This document shows positions 7,348 to 13,890 of a stretch of DNA of 15,554 bases, one piece after another; positions within the stretch are counted from its first letter, which is position 1, and the number at the start of each line of letters is the position of its first letter. The translations under genes were made by a program, and so were the position numbers. The notes under the pieces are model-generated. The model made no database searches. It saw only the letters and a list, made by a program, of their open reading frames with translations, and was not told the DNA's origin. This DNA comes from CAZXBB01 sp964638815 (GTDB taxonomy: Bacteria; Planctomycetota; Phycisphaerae; Phycisphaerales; SM1A02), in assembly GCA_964638815.1 (NCBI GenBank), contig CAZXBB010000343.1, positions 1 to 15,554 of the forward strand, read 5' to 3'.

Positions 7348-8217
7348 TCAGCCCCGAACGCCCCGTATATACGCCGAGGTCAGCTCCGACCGGGGCTCCG
7401 AGAACACCAGCTCTGCCGCGCCGCGCTCGATCAGTTGCCCGGCGCCGTCCTGCATCCAGAACAACGCGACATCGTCGGCGATGCGCCGCGCCTGGGCGAG
7501 GTTGTGCGTCACGATCACGACGGTGAAGTGACAGCGCAGGGAGACGATGAGATCTTCGATCACGCCGCTGGCAATCGGGTCGAGCGCGCTGCACGGCTCA
7601 TCCATCAGGATCACCTGCGGACCAAGCACGAGCGCCCTCGCCAGGCACAGCCGCTGCTGCTGACCGCCGGACAGTCCGAGCGCCGAATCATCCAGGCGAT
7701 CCTTCACCTCGTCCCACAGCCCGACACGCCGCAGCATGAGTTCGATCTCAGCCTCCCGATCACGCCGCCTGCGCATGCCGTGATGCTTGAGCGGGTACCC
7801 GAGGTTCTGCCGGATCGACAGCGGGAACGGGTTTGGCTTCTGAAACAACATCCCCACCCGCCGGCGCAGCGCGACGAGGTTCGTCTTCGGATCATGAATG
7901 TCCTGTTCCCCCAGAGTGATGCGCCCGGTTACTTCGCAGCCCGGAATGAGATCGGTCATCCGGTTCAGCGAAGCGAGGAACGTGCTCTTCCCGCAGCCGG
8001 AAGGCCCGACGATCGCCGTGATGCAGCCCTTGTAGATCGGCATCGTCACCTCGCGCAGCGCGCACTCGCCGCTGTACGACACGCTGACCTTCTCCGCGAC
8101 CATCACCGGCTCGCGATCCAGGCAGCACGGCGGCCGGACCACCGCACCCACATCGGCCTGCCCCGGACACGTCTGCGTGCGTGCCGGCGGCTCCCCATCA
8201 CATCGCGTCGGTTTCAT
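7348..8217 (-). CDS. pstB: Phosphate ABC transporter ATP-binding protein PstB
   Basis: 289 residues. This is the cytoplasmic ATPase that powers phosphate import through PstC-PstA. The motifs are complete: Walker A GPSGCGKST (71-79), Q-loop FQKPNPFPLSI (Q126), signature LSGGQQQR (182-189), Walker B VILMDEP (202-208) followed by CSALDPIA, and switch His in VTHN (H238). The PNPFP stretch and N-R-M-x-D-L after Walker A are typical of PstB rather than other ABC ATPases. The ATG overlaps the pstA stop by 4 bp (ATGA), indicating coupled translation. The first 38 residues form an unusual Cys-containing extension (C6, C17, C31, C32) before the usual PstB start; initiation at an internal start cannot be excluded. 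It is the last gene of the operon, with no phoU after it. Confidence 0.95.
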   Translation of the reverse strand: MKPTRCDGEPPARTQTCPGQADVGAVVRPPCCLDREPVMVAEKVSVSYSGECALREVTMPIYKGCITAIVGPSGCGKSTFLASLNRMTDLIPGCEVTGRITLGEQDIHDPKTNLVALRRRVGMLFQKPNPFPLSIRQNLGYPLKHHGMRRRRDREAEIELMLRRVGLWDEVKDRLDDSALGLSGGQQQRLCLARALVLGPQVILMDEPCSALDPIASGVIEDLIVSLRCHFTVVIVTHNLAQARRIADDVALFWMQDGAGQLIERGAAELVFSEPRSELTSAYIRGVRG

Positions 8218-9098
8218 TCCGGTTTCACCCTTCGATGCATCCAGCGATCAGCGATCACGAACGTCAGCACGTTCACCACCACCAGCAGCACGATGAGAAC
8301 CACCGCCGACGCGTACGCATTCCCGTCGCCGCCCGGCACGTTCATCGCCAGATCATAGATGTGAACCGACAGCGCCCGCCCCGAGTCCATCAGCGACCCC
8401 GGCACGCGATCGACGTAGCCGCTCGTGAAGAGGAGCGCCGCCGTCTCCGCCAGCGCGCGCCCGATGCCCAGGACCAGCCCGACGATCAGCCCCGGCGTCG
8501 CGGCCGGCAACAGCACGCGCCACAGCACCGATGACTTCGACAATCCCAGCGCCGCCGCGGCCTTGCGATAGTCATCCGGGACCGCGCGAAAGCCCTCCTC
8601 CGTCGAGCGAACCAGGATCGGCAGCACCATGCACGCCAGCGTCAACCCGCCCGCCAGGATCGAATACCCCATGCCGAGCCAGATCACGAACAGCGCATTG
8701 CCGAACAACCCAAACACGATCGACGGTACGCCCGCCAGCACATCGAGCGAGCGCCGTACCAGCACGGCGAACACGGCGCCCTGTCGCGAGACCTCCGCCA
8801 GCAGCATCGCCGTGCCCACCCCGATCGGCACGCTCGCCGCCAGCGTCACCGCCAGGATCAGCACCGTCGAGACGAGGATCGGCGCGATCCCTCCGGCCCG
8901 GGCCGCGTCGCGCGGTGAGCTCGTCAGGAACTCCCATGACAACCCCGGCAGCCCGTGCCGCACCAGGTCGCCCACGATCCACACGAACACCGCCGTGATG
9001 AGCGCCGCCGCACCCCATACGACGGCCGCGGCGATCCGGTCCGCCGGGTCCGCGCGCGATCCGTGCAGTCCGCCGGCAGGAGCCTCAAATGGTCGCAT
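8214..9098 (-). CDS. pstA: Phosphate ABC transporter permease PstA
   Basis: 294 residues, an inner-membrane permease that pairs with PstC. Hydrophobic helices are visible at about 22-48, 72-100, 118-150, 155-166, 203-220 and 262-288. The ABC-permease EAA-like loop reads YRKAAAALGLSKSSVLWRVLLPAA (split by the usual glycine), which docks PstB. VLAGVPSIVFGLFGNALFV is a classic PstA segment. The ATG at 9098 has a strong GGAGG ribosome site 4 bp upstream and overlaps the pstC 3' end by 14 bp; its stop overlaps pstB. It is expressed as part of pstSCAB. Confidence 0.95.
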   Translation of the reverse strand: MRPFEAPAGGLHGSRADPADRIAAAVVWGAAALITAVFVWIVGDLVRHGLPGLSWEFLTSSPRDAARAGGIAPILVSTVLILAVTLAASVPIGVGTAMLLAEVSRQGAVFAVLVRRSLDVLAGVPSIVFGLFGNALFVIWLGMGYSILAGGLTLACMVLPILVRSTEEGFRAVPDDYRKAAAALGLSKSSVLWRVLLPAATPGLIVGLVLGIGRALAETAALLFTSGYVDRVPGSLMDSGRALSVHIYDLAMNVPGGDGNAYASAVVLIVLLVVVNVLTFVIADRWMHRRVKPE

Positions 9099-9966
9099 GG
9101 ATCCTCCCCCTGCCGATCCACTCGGCGAAGGCGACGAGGACGATGATCATCGTGATCATCGCCAGCAGCATCAGGCCGGTGACGAAGAGGGCGGCGCGAT
9201 GGTGGTCCATCGCGTAGCCGAGCTCGAGGGCGATGTTGGCGGTCAACGTGCGGACGGGATCGAAGACGCTGCCGGGGGTCCGGACGACGTTGCCGGTGAC
9301 CATGATCACGGCCATCGTCTCGCCGATCGCGCGTCCGGTCGCGAGCAGGATGGAGGTGAAGATGCCGGACCTTGCAGCGGGCAGCGCGACGCCGCGGATC
9401 GTCGCCCAGCGCGAAAGGCCGAGCGCGGCGGCACCGTCGAGATGCGCGCGCGGCGCGCTGCGCAGGGATGATTCCGCGAGCAGCGCGATCGTCGGCAGGA
9501 TCATGATCGTGAGGATGAGGATTCCGGCCAGCAGCGACTGGCCCGGCGGCTGCCAGCGGGCGATGAGCGGCGCGAGCACCACCAGCCCCCAGAATCCGTA
9601 CACGACCGAGGGAATGCCTGCGAGCAGCTCGACCATGCGGCGGTAGATCGTGCTCACACGCGGCGGGGCGTAGAACCGGCAGAACAGCGCGGATGCAAGG
9701 CCGAGCGGCGCGGCAAGGAGGACCGCGCCGAGCGTCGCGGCGAGCGTCCCGATGAGCATCGGCGTGAGGTTGAATGACCCGGCATCGGCGCCGCCGGCCG
9801 GATGCCAGGAGGGATCGGTGAAGAAGCGCGTGACGCCGACGGTCCCGAGCGCCGGCGCGGCCTCGATGATGAGAAAGACCGCGATGAGCAGCACCGTCCC
9901 GCCGGCGATCGCGGCGAAAGAGCGCAGCGTCCAGACCAGGATGGCGTCACTCGGCAACCGGAACAA
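9085..9966 (-). CDS. pstC: Phosphate ABC transporter permease PstC
   Basis: 293 residues, the second membrane subunit of the phosphate importer. The first helix is at about 13-35, then a periplasmic stretch (PALGTVGVTRFFTDPSWHP), a helix at 68-90, VELLAGIPSVVYGFWGLVVLAPL (PstC hallmark) and the cytoplasmic coupling loop AAALGLSRWATIRGVALPAARSG. Late helices include the GRAIGETMAVIMVTGN segment, conserved in PstC. The start is a TTG at 9966. It is accepted because GGAGG lies 9 bp upstream inside the end of pstS and no ATG precedes the first helix. It overlaps pstS by 20 bp and pstA by 14 bp. Confidence 0.94.
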   Translation of the reverse strand: MFRLPSDAILVWTLRSFAAIAGGTVLLIAVFLIIEAAPALGTVGVTRFFTDPSWHPAGGADAGSFNLTPMLIGTLAATLGAVLLAAPLGLASALFCRFYAPPRVSTIYRRMVELLAGIPSVVYGFWGLVVLAPLIARWQPPGQSLLAGILILTIMILPTIALLAESSLRSAPRAHLDGAAALGLSRWATIRGVALPAARSGIFTSILLATGRAIGETMAVIMVTGNVVRTPGSVFDPVRTLTANIALELGYAMDHHRAALFVTGLMLLAMITMIIVLVAFAEWIGRGRIHATI

Positions 9967-10861
9967 GGAATTGCGCCTCCACCAGTTCGTTGACGTCGCT
10001 CGACGTGGCGAAGTCGAGGAAGGCCTGGACGAGCGGCGAGCGTGTGCCGTACGTGACGAGGTTGAGCGGGCGGGCGAGCGGGAAGGACCCGGCGCGGACG
10101 TTGGCGGTCTTGGGTTCGATGCCGCTCATGGGCAGCAGCCTGATCGCCGTGCCGCGATCGGCTTCGAACCCGGCGGTGCCGATGGAAACGTAGGCGATGG
10201 CGTTGCGGTCGCCGGCGACAGTGCGGATGCCGTGCTGGTTGTCGCCGATGACGATGTCGGCGCGGATGTCGGCGCTCTTCAGCAAGAAGTGACTGAGGAA
10301 CAGGTCGAGCGTGGCCCGGCCGTCGGCCTTGTTGGCGACCGTGATCAGCGCGTCGCTCCCGCCGACGTCGCGCCAGTTGCCGATGCGGCCGGTAAAGATG
10401 CCGATGATCTGGTCGTCGGTGAGCGATGCGACCGGGTTGTCGCGATGGACGATCATCGTGATGCCGTCCATGGCGATGGTGTGGGCGTCGAGATCGCTCT
10501 CTTCATCGCGGAGCGCGCGTGAAGCCATGCCGATGTCGGCGGTGCCGCGACGGGCGTCGGCGATGCCCTGTGAGGAGCCGCCGGTCTGCACGTCGATGCG
10601 CACCCGGGGATGGCGCGATTCGAAGCGCTTCGCGATCTCGCCGGCCAGCGGCGCGACGGTGCTGGAGCCGGTCATGATGAGCCGGCCGGAGAGTCCGTCG
10701 CCGGATCCGGATTCCGCGGAGGTCGCCTCGCCGGCACAGCCCGGCGCGGCGAACGCCATGAAGACGAGCAGCACCGCGGCGACGAGCCCGGGTGCGATGC
10801 CCGACAGGCGGGTTCGGCAGGACAGGCGGATTCGGCGAAATAGGAGTGCGCATGCTCGCAT
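9947..10861 (-). CDS. pstS: Phosphate-binding lipoprotein PstS
   Basis: 304 residues, the periplasmic substrate-binding subunit of the phosphate importer. The N-terminus is strongly basic, followed by a hydrophobic stretch and lipobox AAPGC (C42), so the protein is probably a lipid-anchored PstS. The mature part has the phosphate-binding segments TGSSTVAPLA (64-73) and QTGGSSQGIADARRGTADIGMASR (split loop with S and R ligands), then DGITMIVHRDNPVASLTDDQI and GRIGNWRDVGG, all typical of the PstS family. The start ATG is at 10861, with an AGGA about 11 bp upstream. An 18-bp imperfect duplication in the basic head gives RIRLSC/RTRLSG. It heads the pst operon, 197 bp downstream of acr3 on the same strand. 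Confidence 0.95.
   Translation of the reverse strand: MRACALLFRRIRLSCRTRLSGIAPGLVAAVLLVFMAFAAPGCAGEATSAESGSGDGLSGRLIMTGSSTVAPLAGEIAKRFESRHPRVRIDVQTGGSSQGIADARRGTADIGMASRALRDEESDLDAHTIAMDGITMIVHRDNPVASLTDDQIIGIFTGRIGNWRDVGGSDALITVANKADGRATLDLFLSHFLLKSADIRADIVIGDNQHGIRTVAGDRNAIAYVSIGTAGFEADRGTAIRLLPMSGIEPKTANVRAGSFPLARPLNLVTYGTRSPLVQAFLDFATSSDVNELVEAQFLVPVAE
9976..9980 (-). promoter_or_regulatory. Ribosome binding site that supports the TTG start of pstC
   Basis: On the minus strand GGAGG lies nine bases before the TTG at 9966. It is embedded in the last codons of pstS, so pstC translation is probably coupled to pstS. It is the main reason for choosing the rare TTG start. Confidence 0.65.
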
Positions 10862-10941
10862 GCGTCGGCCGTTCCTTGTTCAGTGGTGCGACACAGCGCC
10901 CCGGCGTGACTGACGAGGACGGGGATCGCGCCGGGCGCGAC

Positions 10942-10987
10942 AGCATACACGCGAGGCCGCGAGCCGTGACCGCGGGCCGTGACCGCG
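10942..10987 (-). promoter_or_regulatory. Candidate pst operon promoter with upstream 13-bp-spaced direct repeat (possible Pho-box-like site)
   Basis: On the minus strand the 12-mer CGCGGTCACGGC occurs at 10987-10976 and again at 10974-10963. A possible -10 element TATGCT lies downstream at 10947-10942, with no good -35. An activator site in place of the -35 is the arrangement of PhoB-controlled promoters, and GGTCAC loosely resembles the Pho half-site CTGTCA. The 13-bp period differs from the usual 11, so this is only a candidate. Confidence 0.3.
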
Positions 10988-10994
10988 TCGCGGG

Positions 10995-11018
10995 CACACG
11001 CGGTTACGTGGGCGTGTG
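10995..11018 (-). terminator. Inverted repeat downstream of acr3 (possible terminator)
   Basis: CACACGC (10995-11001) pairs with GCGTGTG (11012-11018) around a 10-base loop, 40 bp after the acr3 stop and 130 bp before pstS. No T-run is seen. It could reduce read-through from the ars operon into pst. Confidence 0.3.
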
Positions 11019-11058
11019 TGGCGCCGCCCCGGCGAGCCCGCCCGGCAGGTCCACGTCA

Positions 11059-12198
11059 TCACGCACGAGAAGCAGTGGCGTCCAGGTCGCTCTGCTCCAC
11101 ACCGCCGTAGAACCGGCGGAGGAAGTAGAGACTGACATGCACCAGGCCGATGAGCACCGGGACCTCGACGAGGGGGCCGACCACGGTGGCGAAGGCGACG
11201 GGCGAGCTGATGCCGAACACCGCGATCGCCACGGCGATCGCCAGCTCGAAATTGTTGCCCGAGGCGGTGAACGCGAGGGTCGCGGCGCGGGAGTAGTCCG
11301 CCCCGAGCTTCCAGGCCATGAAGAAGCTCACCAGGAACATGATGGCGAAGTACGCGCTGAGGGGGATCGCGATCCACAGCACGTCCAGCGGCTGGTTGAT
11401 GATCCGCTCGCCCTGGGTCGAGAACATCACCACGATCGTGAACAGCAGCGCCCCCAGCGTCATCGGCGAGATCCTCGGTACGAAGACCCGGTCGTACCAG
11501 TCGCTGCCCTTGAGCGGCACGAGGATCACCCGACTCAGAATCCCTGCGCTGAAGGGAATGCCCAGGTAGATCATCACGCTGACGAAGATCTCGCCCATGC
11601 TCACTTCAACGACCGACCCCTTCAGCCCCAGCAGCGGCGGAAGGACCGTCACGAACACCCAGGCGTAGAACCCGAAGGTGACGATCTGGAAGATGCTGTT
11701 CAGCGCCACCAGCCCCGCGGCATACTCGCTGCTGCCGCGGGCAAGCTGATTCCAGACCAGCACCATGGCGATGCAACGGGCGATGCCGACGATGATCAGG
11801 CCGACCATGTAGAGGCCCCATCGCTCGTCCGGTCCGAACACCGCTGGAGCGATGTAGCCGAAGAATGCGACCGCCAGCGTGAACATCAGGATCGGGCCGA
11901 CGATCCAGTTCTGCACCAGCGACAGGCCGACCACTTTCACGTCGGCGAACATCTTCGGCATCAACTCGTACTTCACCTTCGCCAGCGGCGGGTACATCAT
12001 CAGGATCAGCCCGATGGCGATCAGCAGGTTCGTATGCTCGCCGACGGTGAGCGCTGCGTTGAATCGCTCGATGCCGCTCTGAAACAGGTAGCCGATCGCC
12101 ACGCCAATCGCCATGGCGAGGAAGATCCAGAGGGTCAGGAAGCGATCGAGGAAACTCAGGCGTCCGGGTCGGAGATCTGCCTGGCGCGTGTCATTCAT
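11059..12198 (-). CDS. acr3: Arsenite efflux permease, Acr3 family
   Basis: 379 residues, an inner-membrane exporter that extrudes arsenite using the proton gradient. About ten hydrophobic helices are visible. Two family-critical sites are intact: the Cys in helix 4 (IVGIARCIAMVLVWNQLA) that binds As(III), and the Glu in SGNNFELAIAVAIAVFG. The segments ILMMYPPLAKVKYELMP and LVQNWIVGPILMF are typical Acr3 and exclude the unrelated ArsB family. The start ATG is at 12198 with GGGG about 6 bp upstream. It is last in arsR-arsC-acr3, 75 bp after arsC, and pstS follows on the same strand. Expression should be induced by arsenite through ArsR. Confidence 0.96.
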   Translation of the reverse strand: MNDTRQADLRPGRLSFLDRFLTLWIFLAMAIGVAIGYLFQSGIERFNAALTVGEHTNLLIAIGLILMMYPPLAKVKYELMPKMFADVKVVGLSLVQNWIVGPILMFTLAVAFFGYIAPAVFGPDERWGLYMVGLIIVGIARCIAMVLVWNQLARGSSEYAAGLVALNSIFQIVTFGFYAWVFVTVLPPLLGLKGSVVEVSMGEIFVSVMIYLGIPFSAGILSRVILVPLKGSDWYDRVFVPRISPMTLGALLFTIVVMFSTQGERIINQPLDVLWIAIPLSAYFAIMFLVSFFMAWKLGADYSRAATLAFTASGNNFELAIAVAIAVFGISSPVAFATVVGPLVEVPVLIGLVHVSLYFLRRFYGGVEQSDLDATASRA

Positions 12199-12273
12199 GT
12201 CGGAGCCCCGTCTGTGAACACCCGATCGAGGTGCGCGGAGAGTCCGGGAAGCGCGGGCTGCATGGGAGGCGGC

Positions 12274-12726
12274 TCATTCGACGACATCGGCCGGAGCAGC
12301 CGCCGGGTCCCGGAGCAGCCGCGGCAATTCTGCGATGAATGCCCTGATCTCGTCGCGTACCCTCCGGTAATGATCCAGAGCTTCGTCTTCCGAGATTGAG
12401 TTCTCCGCGAGCTTCGGCGGATCGTCGAATCCCCGATGCATCACGCGGGTTGTCCCGGGAAAGACCGGGCACGTCTCGTGGGCGTGGCCACAGAGCGTGA
12501 TGACGTGGTCGAATTCGATTCCCTCGAGGTCATCCAGCGTCTTGCTCCGTTGATGGGCGATGTCCACGCCCGCTTGTGCCATGACCTCGACGGCGAGTGG
12601 ATCGAGGCCTTTCGCGATTGTGCCGGCCGAGACGGGCGAGACACCGTCGAGGGCGAGGTGACGCGCCCATCCTTCGGCCATCTGGCTTCGGCACGAGTTG
12701 CCGGTGCAGAGGAAGAGAACATTCAT
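12274..12726 (-). CDS. arsC: Arsenate reductase, thioredoxin-linked (low-molecular-weight phosphatase fold)
   Basis: 150 residues. It reduces arsenate to arsenite so Acr3 can export it. The P-loop CTGNSCRS holds the nucleophile C7 and R13. The two redox Cys are C79 and C86 in ITLCGHAHETCP, the shuttle typical of thioredoxin-coupled ArsC. The catalytic Asp is in GFDDP (D101/D102). The ATG at 12726 is chosen because it overlaps the arsR stop as ATGA; a GTG three codons upstream (12735) is an alternative. The nearby thioredoxin-fold gene (13174-13653) is not an obvious thioredoxin for this enzyme, so the electron donor is probably encoded elsewhere. Confidence 0.95.
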   Translation of the reverse strand: MNVLFLCTGNSCRSQMAEGWARHLALDGVSPVSAGTIAKGLDPLAVEVMAQAGVDIAHQRSKTLDDLEGIEFDHVITLCGHAHETCPVFPGTTRVMHRGFDDPPKLAENSISEDEALDHYRRVRDEIRAFIAELPRLLRDPAAAPADVVE

Positions 12727-13082
12727 GAGTAGCACTCGCAGAGTTCCTGGAGATCGGCATCCAGCACGGCGGCCAGCTTCGCCGTGTCACCTGCTACCTC
12801 GGCGTCATCCTCGAGCGCGGCGGTGACCCAGCGGATCGCTCGTTTGACCTCCGGCGACGCATTCCTGCCGGCCAGTCGAAAATAGGCCCACCGGCCTTCC
12901 CTCCGCCTGTCGATGAGCCCCGCCTCATACAGAACGTTGAGGTGCTTCGAGACCGTCGAGGGAGCGAGACCGAACAGTTCGATCAACTGGCAGAGGCAGA
13001 GCTCGCCCCGCCTCAAGGCGAGCAACGTGCGAAGCCGGGTCCCGTCGTTGAGAGCCTTGGTGATGGACAGAAACGTCCGCAT
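12723..13082 (-). CDS. arsR: ArsR/SmtB-family arsenite-responsive repressor
   Basis: 119 residues, a winged helix-turn-helix repressor. The metal-sensing motif ELCLCQL gives C29 and C31, equivalent to the ELCVC pair of classical ArsR proteins. The DNA-reading helix follows (LAPSTVSKHLNVLYEAGLI, 39-57) with wing RRREGRWAYFRL. A second Cys pair ends the protein (C115, C117 in LCECYS) and may add ligands or widen the metal range. The ATG at 13082 has GGAG six bases upstream. A sigma-70-like promoter with an overlapping dyad lies in front, so the operon is probably autoregulated. Translation of arsC starts inside its stop codon. Confidence 0.96.
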   Translation of the reverse strand: MRTFLSITKALNDGTRLRTLLALRRGELCLCQLIELFGLAPSTVSKHLNVLYEAGLIDRRREGRWAYFRLAGRNASPEVKRAIRWVTAALEDDAEVAGDTAKLAAVLDADLQELCECYS

Positions 13083-13095
13083 GACTCACTCCGCC

Positions 13096-13140
13096 AATTC
13101 GTCAAGTAGCGAAGTGTAGCGGCCTCCTCTCCCGGGTCAA
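13096..13140 (-). promoter_or_regulatory. ars operon promoter with candidate ArsR operator
   Basis: On the minus strand a -35 TTGACC (13140-13135) is followed after 16 bp by a -10 TACACT (13118-13113). Directly downstream, TTCG-N8-CGAA (13113-13098) forms a dyad that overlaps the last base of the -10 and the start site. ArsR-type repressors commonly bind TTCG/CGAA-type dyads in this position. The ribosome site for arsR (GGAG, 13092-13089) follows. Confidence 0.6.
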
Positions 13141-13173
13141 GCAGGTGTTCGCCTGGTGACGGAGCGGTGTTGA

Positions 13174-13653
13174 TCAGGGAGAGCCCGCGCGCCGCTGGAG
13201 GACACCCCGGACCGCATCTTCAAGGAGATTGAAGTCGCCGTCGGCGACCGCGTTCTCGGCCTCGGCGGATGGAAACACGTCCGGACCCGGATGCACGAAG
13301 CGGATGATGCCACGCTCATCCACCAGGAGCGAGATGCTCGTTGCTTCGCGCTCGGCCCAGCGCAGATAAGCCTCTCGCAGGATCGACCAGTCCTCATCCA
13401 CGGCGATGTCGCCGTGATAGCCGTGGCTCTCCGCGGCGGCCCGAATGGCTGCATCATCGACGGCGCGTGGTGGCTTGGGATGATAAACCCCGACGACGCG
13501 CAGGCCGTCATGCTCGTACCGCTGCCGAAGCGCGTCGATGGCGGGAAGGGATGCATGACAATGCGGGCACCCGTCGGTCCACCAGCGGTAGAGCGTGACA
13601 CGAGGTCGTTCCTTCGCATTGCGGTCCTTGATCGCGGGGCCGCCGTCAGGCAA
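13174..13653 (-). CDS. TlpA-like thioredoxin-fold oxidoreductase (5' end uncertain, apparent 1-base shift at start)
   Basis: The well-supported part begins around residue 15 and has a thioredoxin fold: strand VTLYRWW, then active site CPHC (C29, C32), helix LPAIDALRQRY, strand LRVVGVYHPKPPR, DIAVDEDWSILREAYLRWA, then ISLLVDERGIIRFVHPGP, where the cis-Pro loop is expected. This is the TlpA/thiol-disulfide family; the role here is unknown. The only start in frame without running into the divergent genes is a TTG at 13653 with no ribosome site. A far better start, AAGGA five bases before an ATG at 13619, is one base out of frame: adding a single G after that ATG would give MAKERPRVTLY. The frame is therefore probably broken by a 1-base deletion, or this is a sequence error. 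There is no signal peptide. It lies upstream of the ars promoter. Confidence 0.75.
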   Translation of the reverse strand: MPDGGPAIKDRNAKERPRVTLYRWWTDGCPHCHASLPAIDALRQRYEHDGLRVVGVYHPKPPRAVDDAAIRAAAESHGYHGDIAVDEDWSILREAYLRWAEREATSISLLVDERGIIRFVHPGPDVFPSAEAENAVADGDFNLLEDAVRGVLQRRAGSP

Positions 13654-13716
13654 CGAACGCCCATCGGTGCCTGGTGCCGTCGGGGCGATCCATCGACGGA
13701 ACTCGCTCTTCGGGGA

Positions 13717-13747
13717 GTGACTGCATACGCTGCAGTCACCGTACGAT
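13717..13747 (+). promoter_or_regulatory. Candidate MerR-type promoter/operator in the divergent gap
   Basis: A perfect dyad GTGACTGCA-N5-TGCAGTCAC spans 13717-13739. GTGACT (13717-13722) resembles a -35, and TACGAT (13742-13747) a -10, separated by 19 bp. That over-long spacer with a dyad inside it is the hallmark of MerR-family regulated promoters. It faces the merT/P fusion gene. No merR gene is in the window. Confidence 0.35.
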
Positions 13748-13884
13748 CTGACCGTCCGGACTGCCCCGGCAAGATCGTGTGCCCGTTGACCGGTGAACTC
13801 GTGTGCAAGGACCGATGCCCTCTCGGCGATCCGGCCGCCGCTGAACCGACGTACCTCCCCGCTTGCTGCCGTGCGCGCAACTGA
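13717..13884 (+). CDS. Possible small Cys-rich protein upstream of the merT/P fusion
   Basis: The frame ending at 13884 encodes a striking Cys-rich tail: CPGKIVCPLTGELVCKDRCP, then a short spacer and PACC, with seven Cys in about 45 residues. The spacing looks like a small metal-binding knuckle. Its stop is only 6 bp before the GTG of the merT/P fusion, which would suit translational coupling. The start is unresolved: GTG at 13717 (55 residues) has no spaced ribosome site and overlaps the candidate operator, and GTG at 13777 gives 35 residues. The frame stays open further upstream, but there it is only the shadow of the TlpA-like gene. I do not recognise a named family. Confidence 0.38.
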   Translation: MTAYAAVTVRSDRPDCPGKIVCPLTGELVCKDRCPLGDPAAAEPTYLPACCRARN

Positions 13885-13890
13885 CCGACG

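Noticed and set aside
6961..8358. 465-codon open frame on the plus strand
   Set aside because: It runs through the cytochrome gene in another frame and antisense to pstB, with no protein-like features.
10792..12399. 535-codon open frame on the plus strand
   Set aside because: It lies antisense to pstS, acr3 and arsC, which have complete family motifs; its composition (His/Asp/Arg/Gln-rich) is that of a shadow frame.
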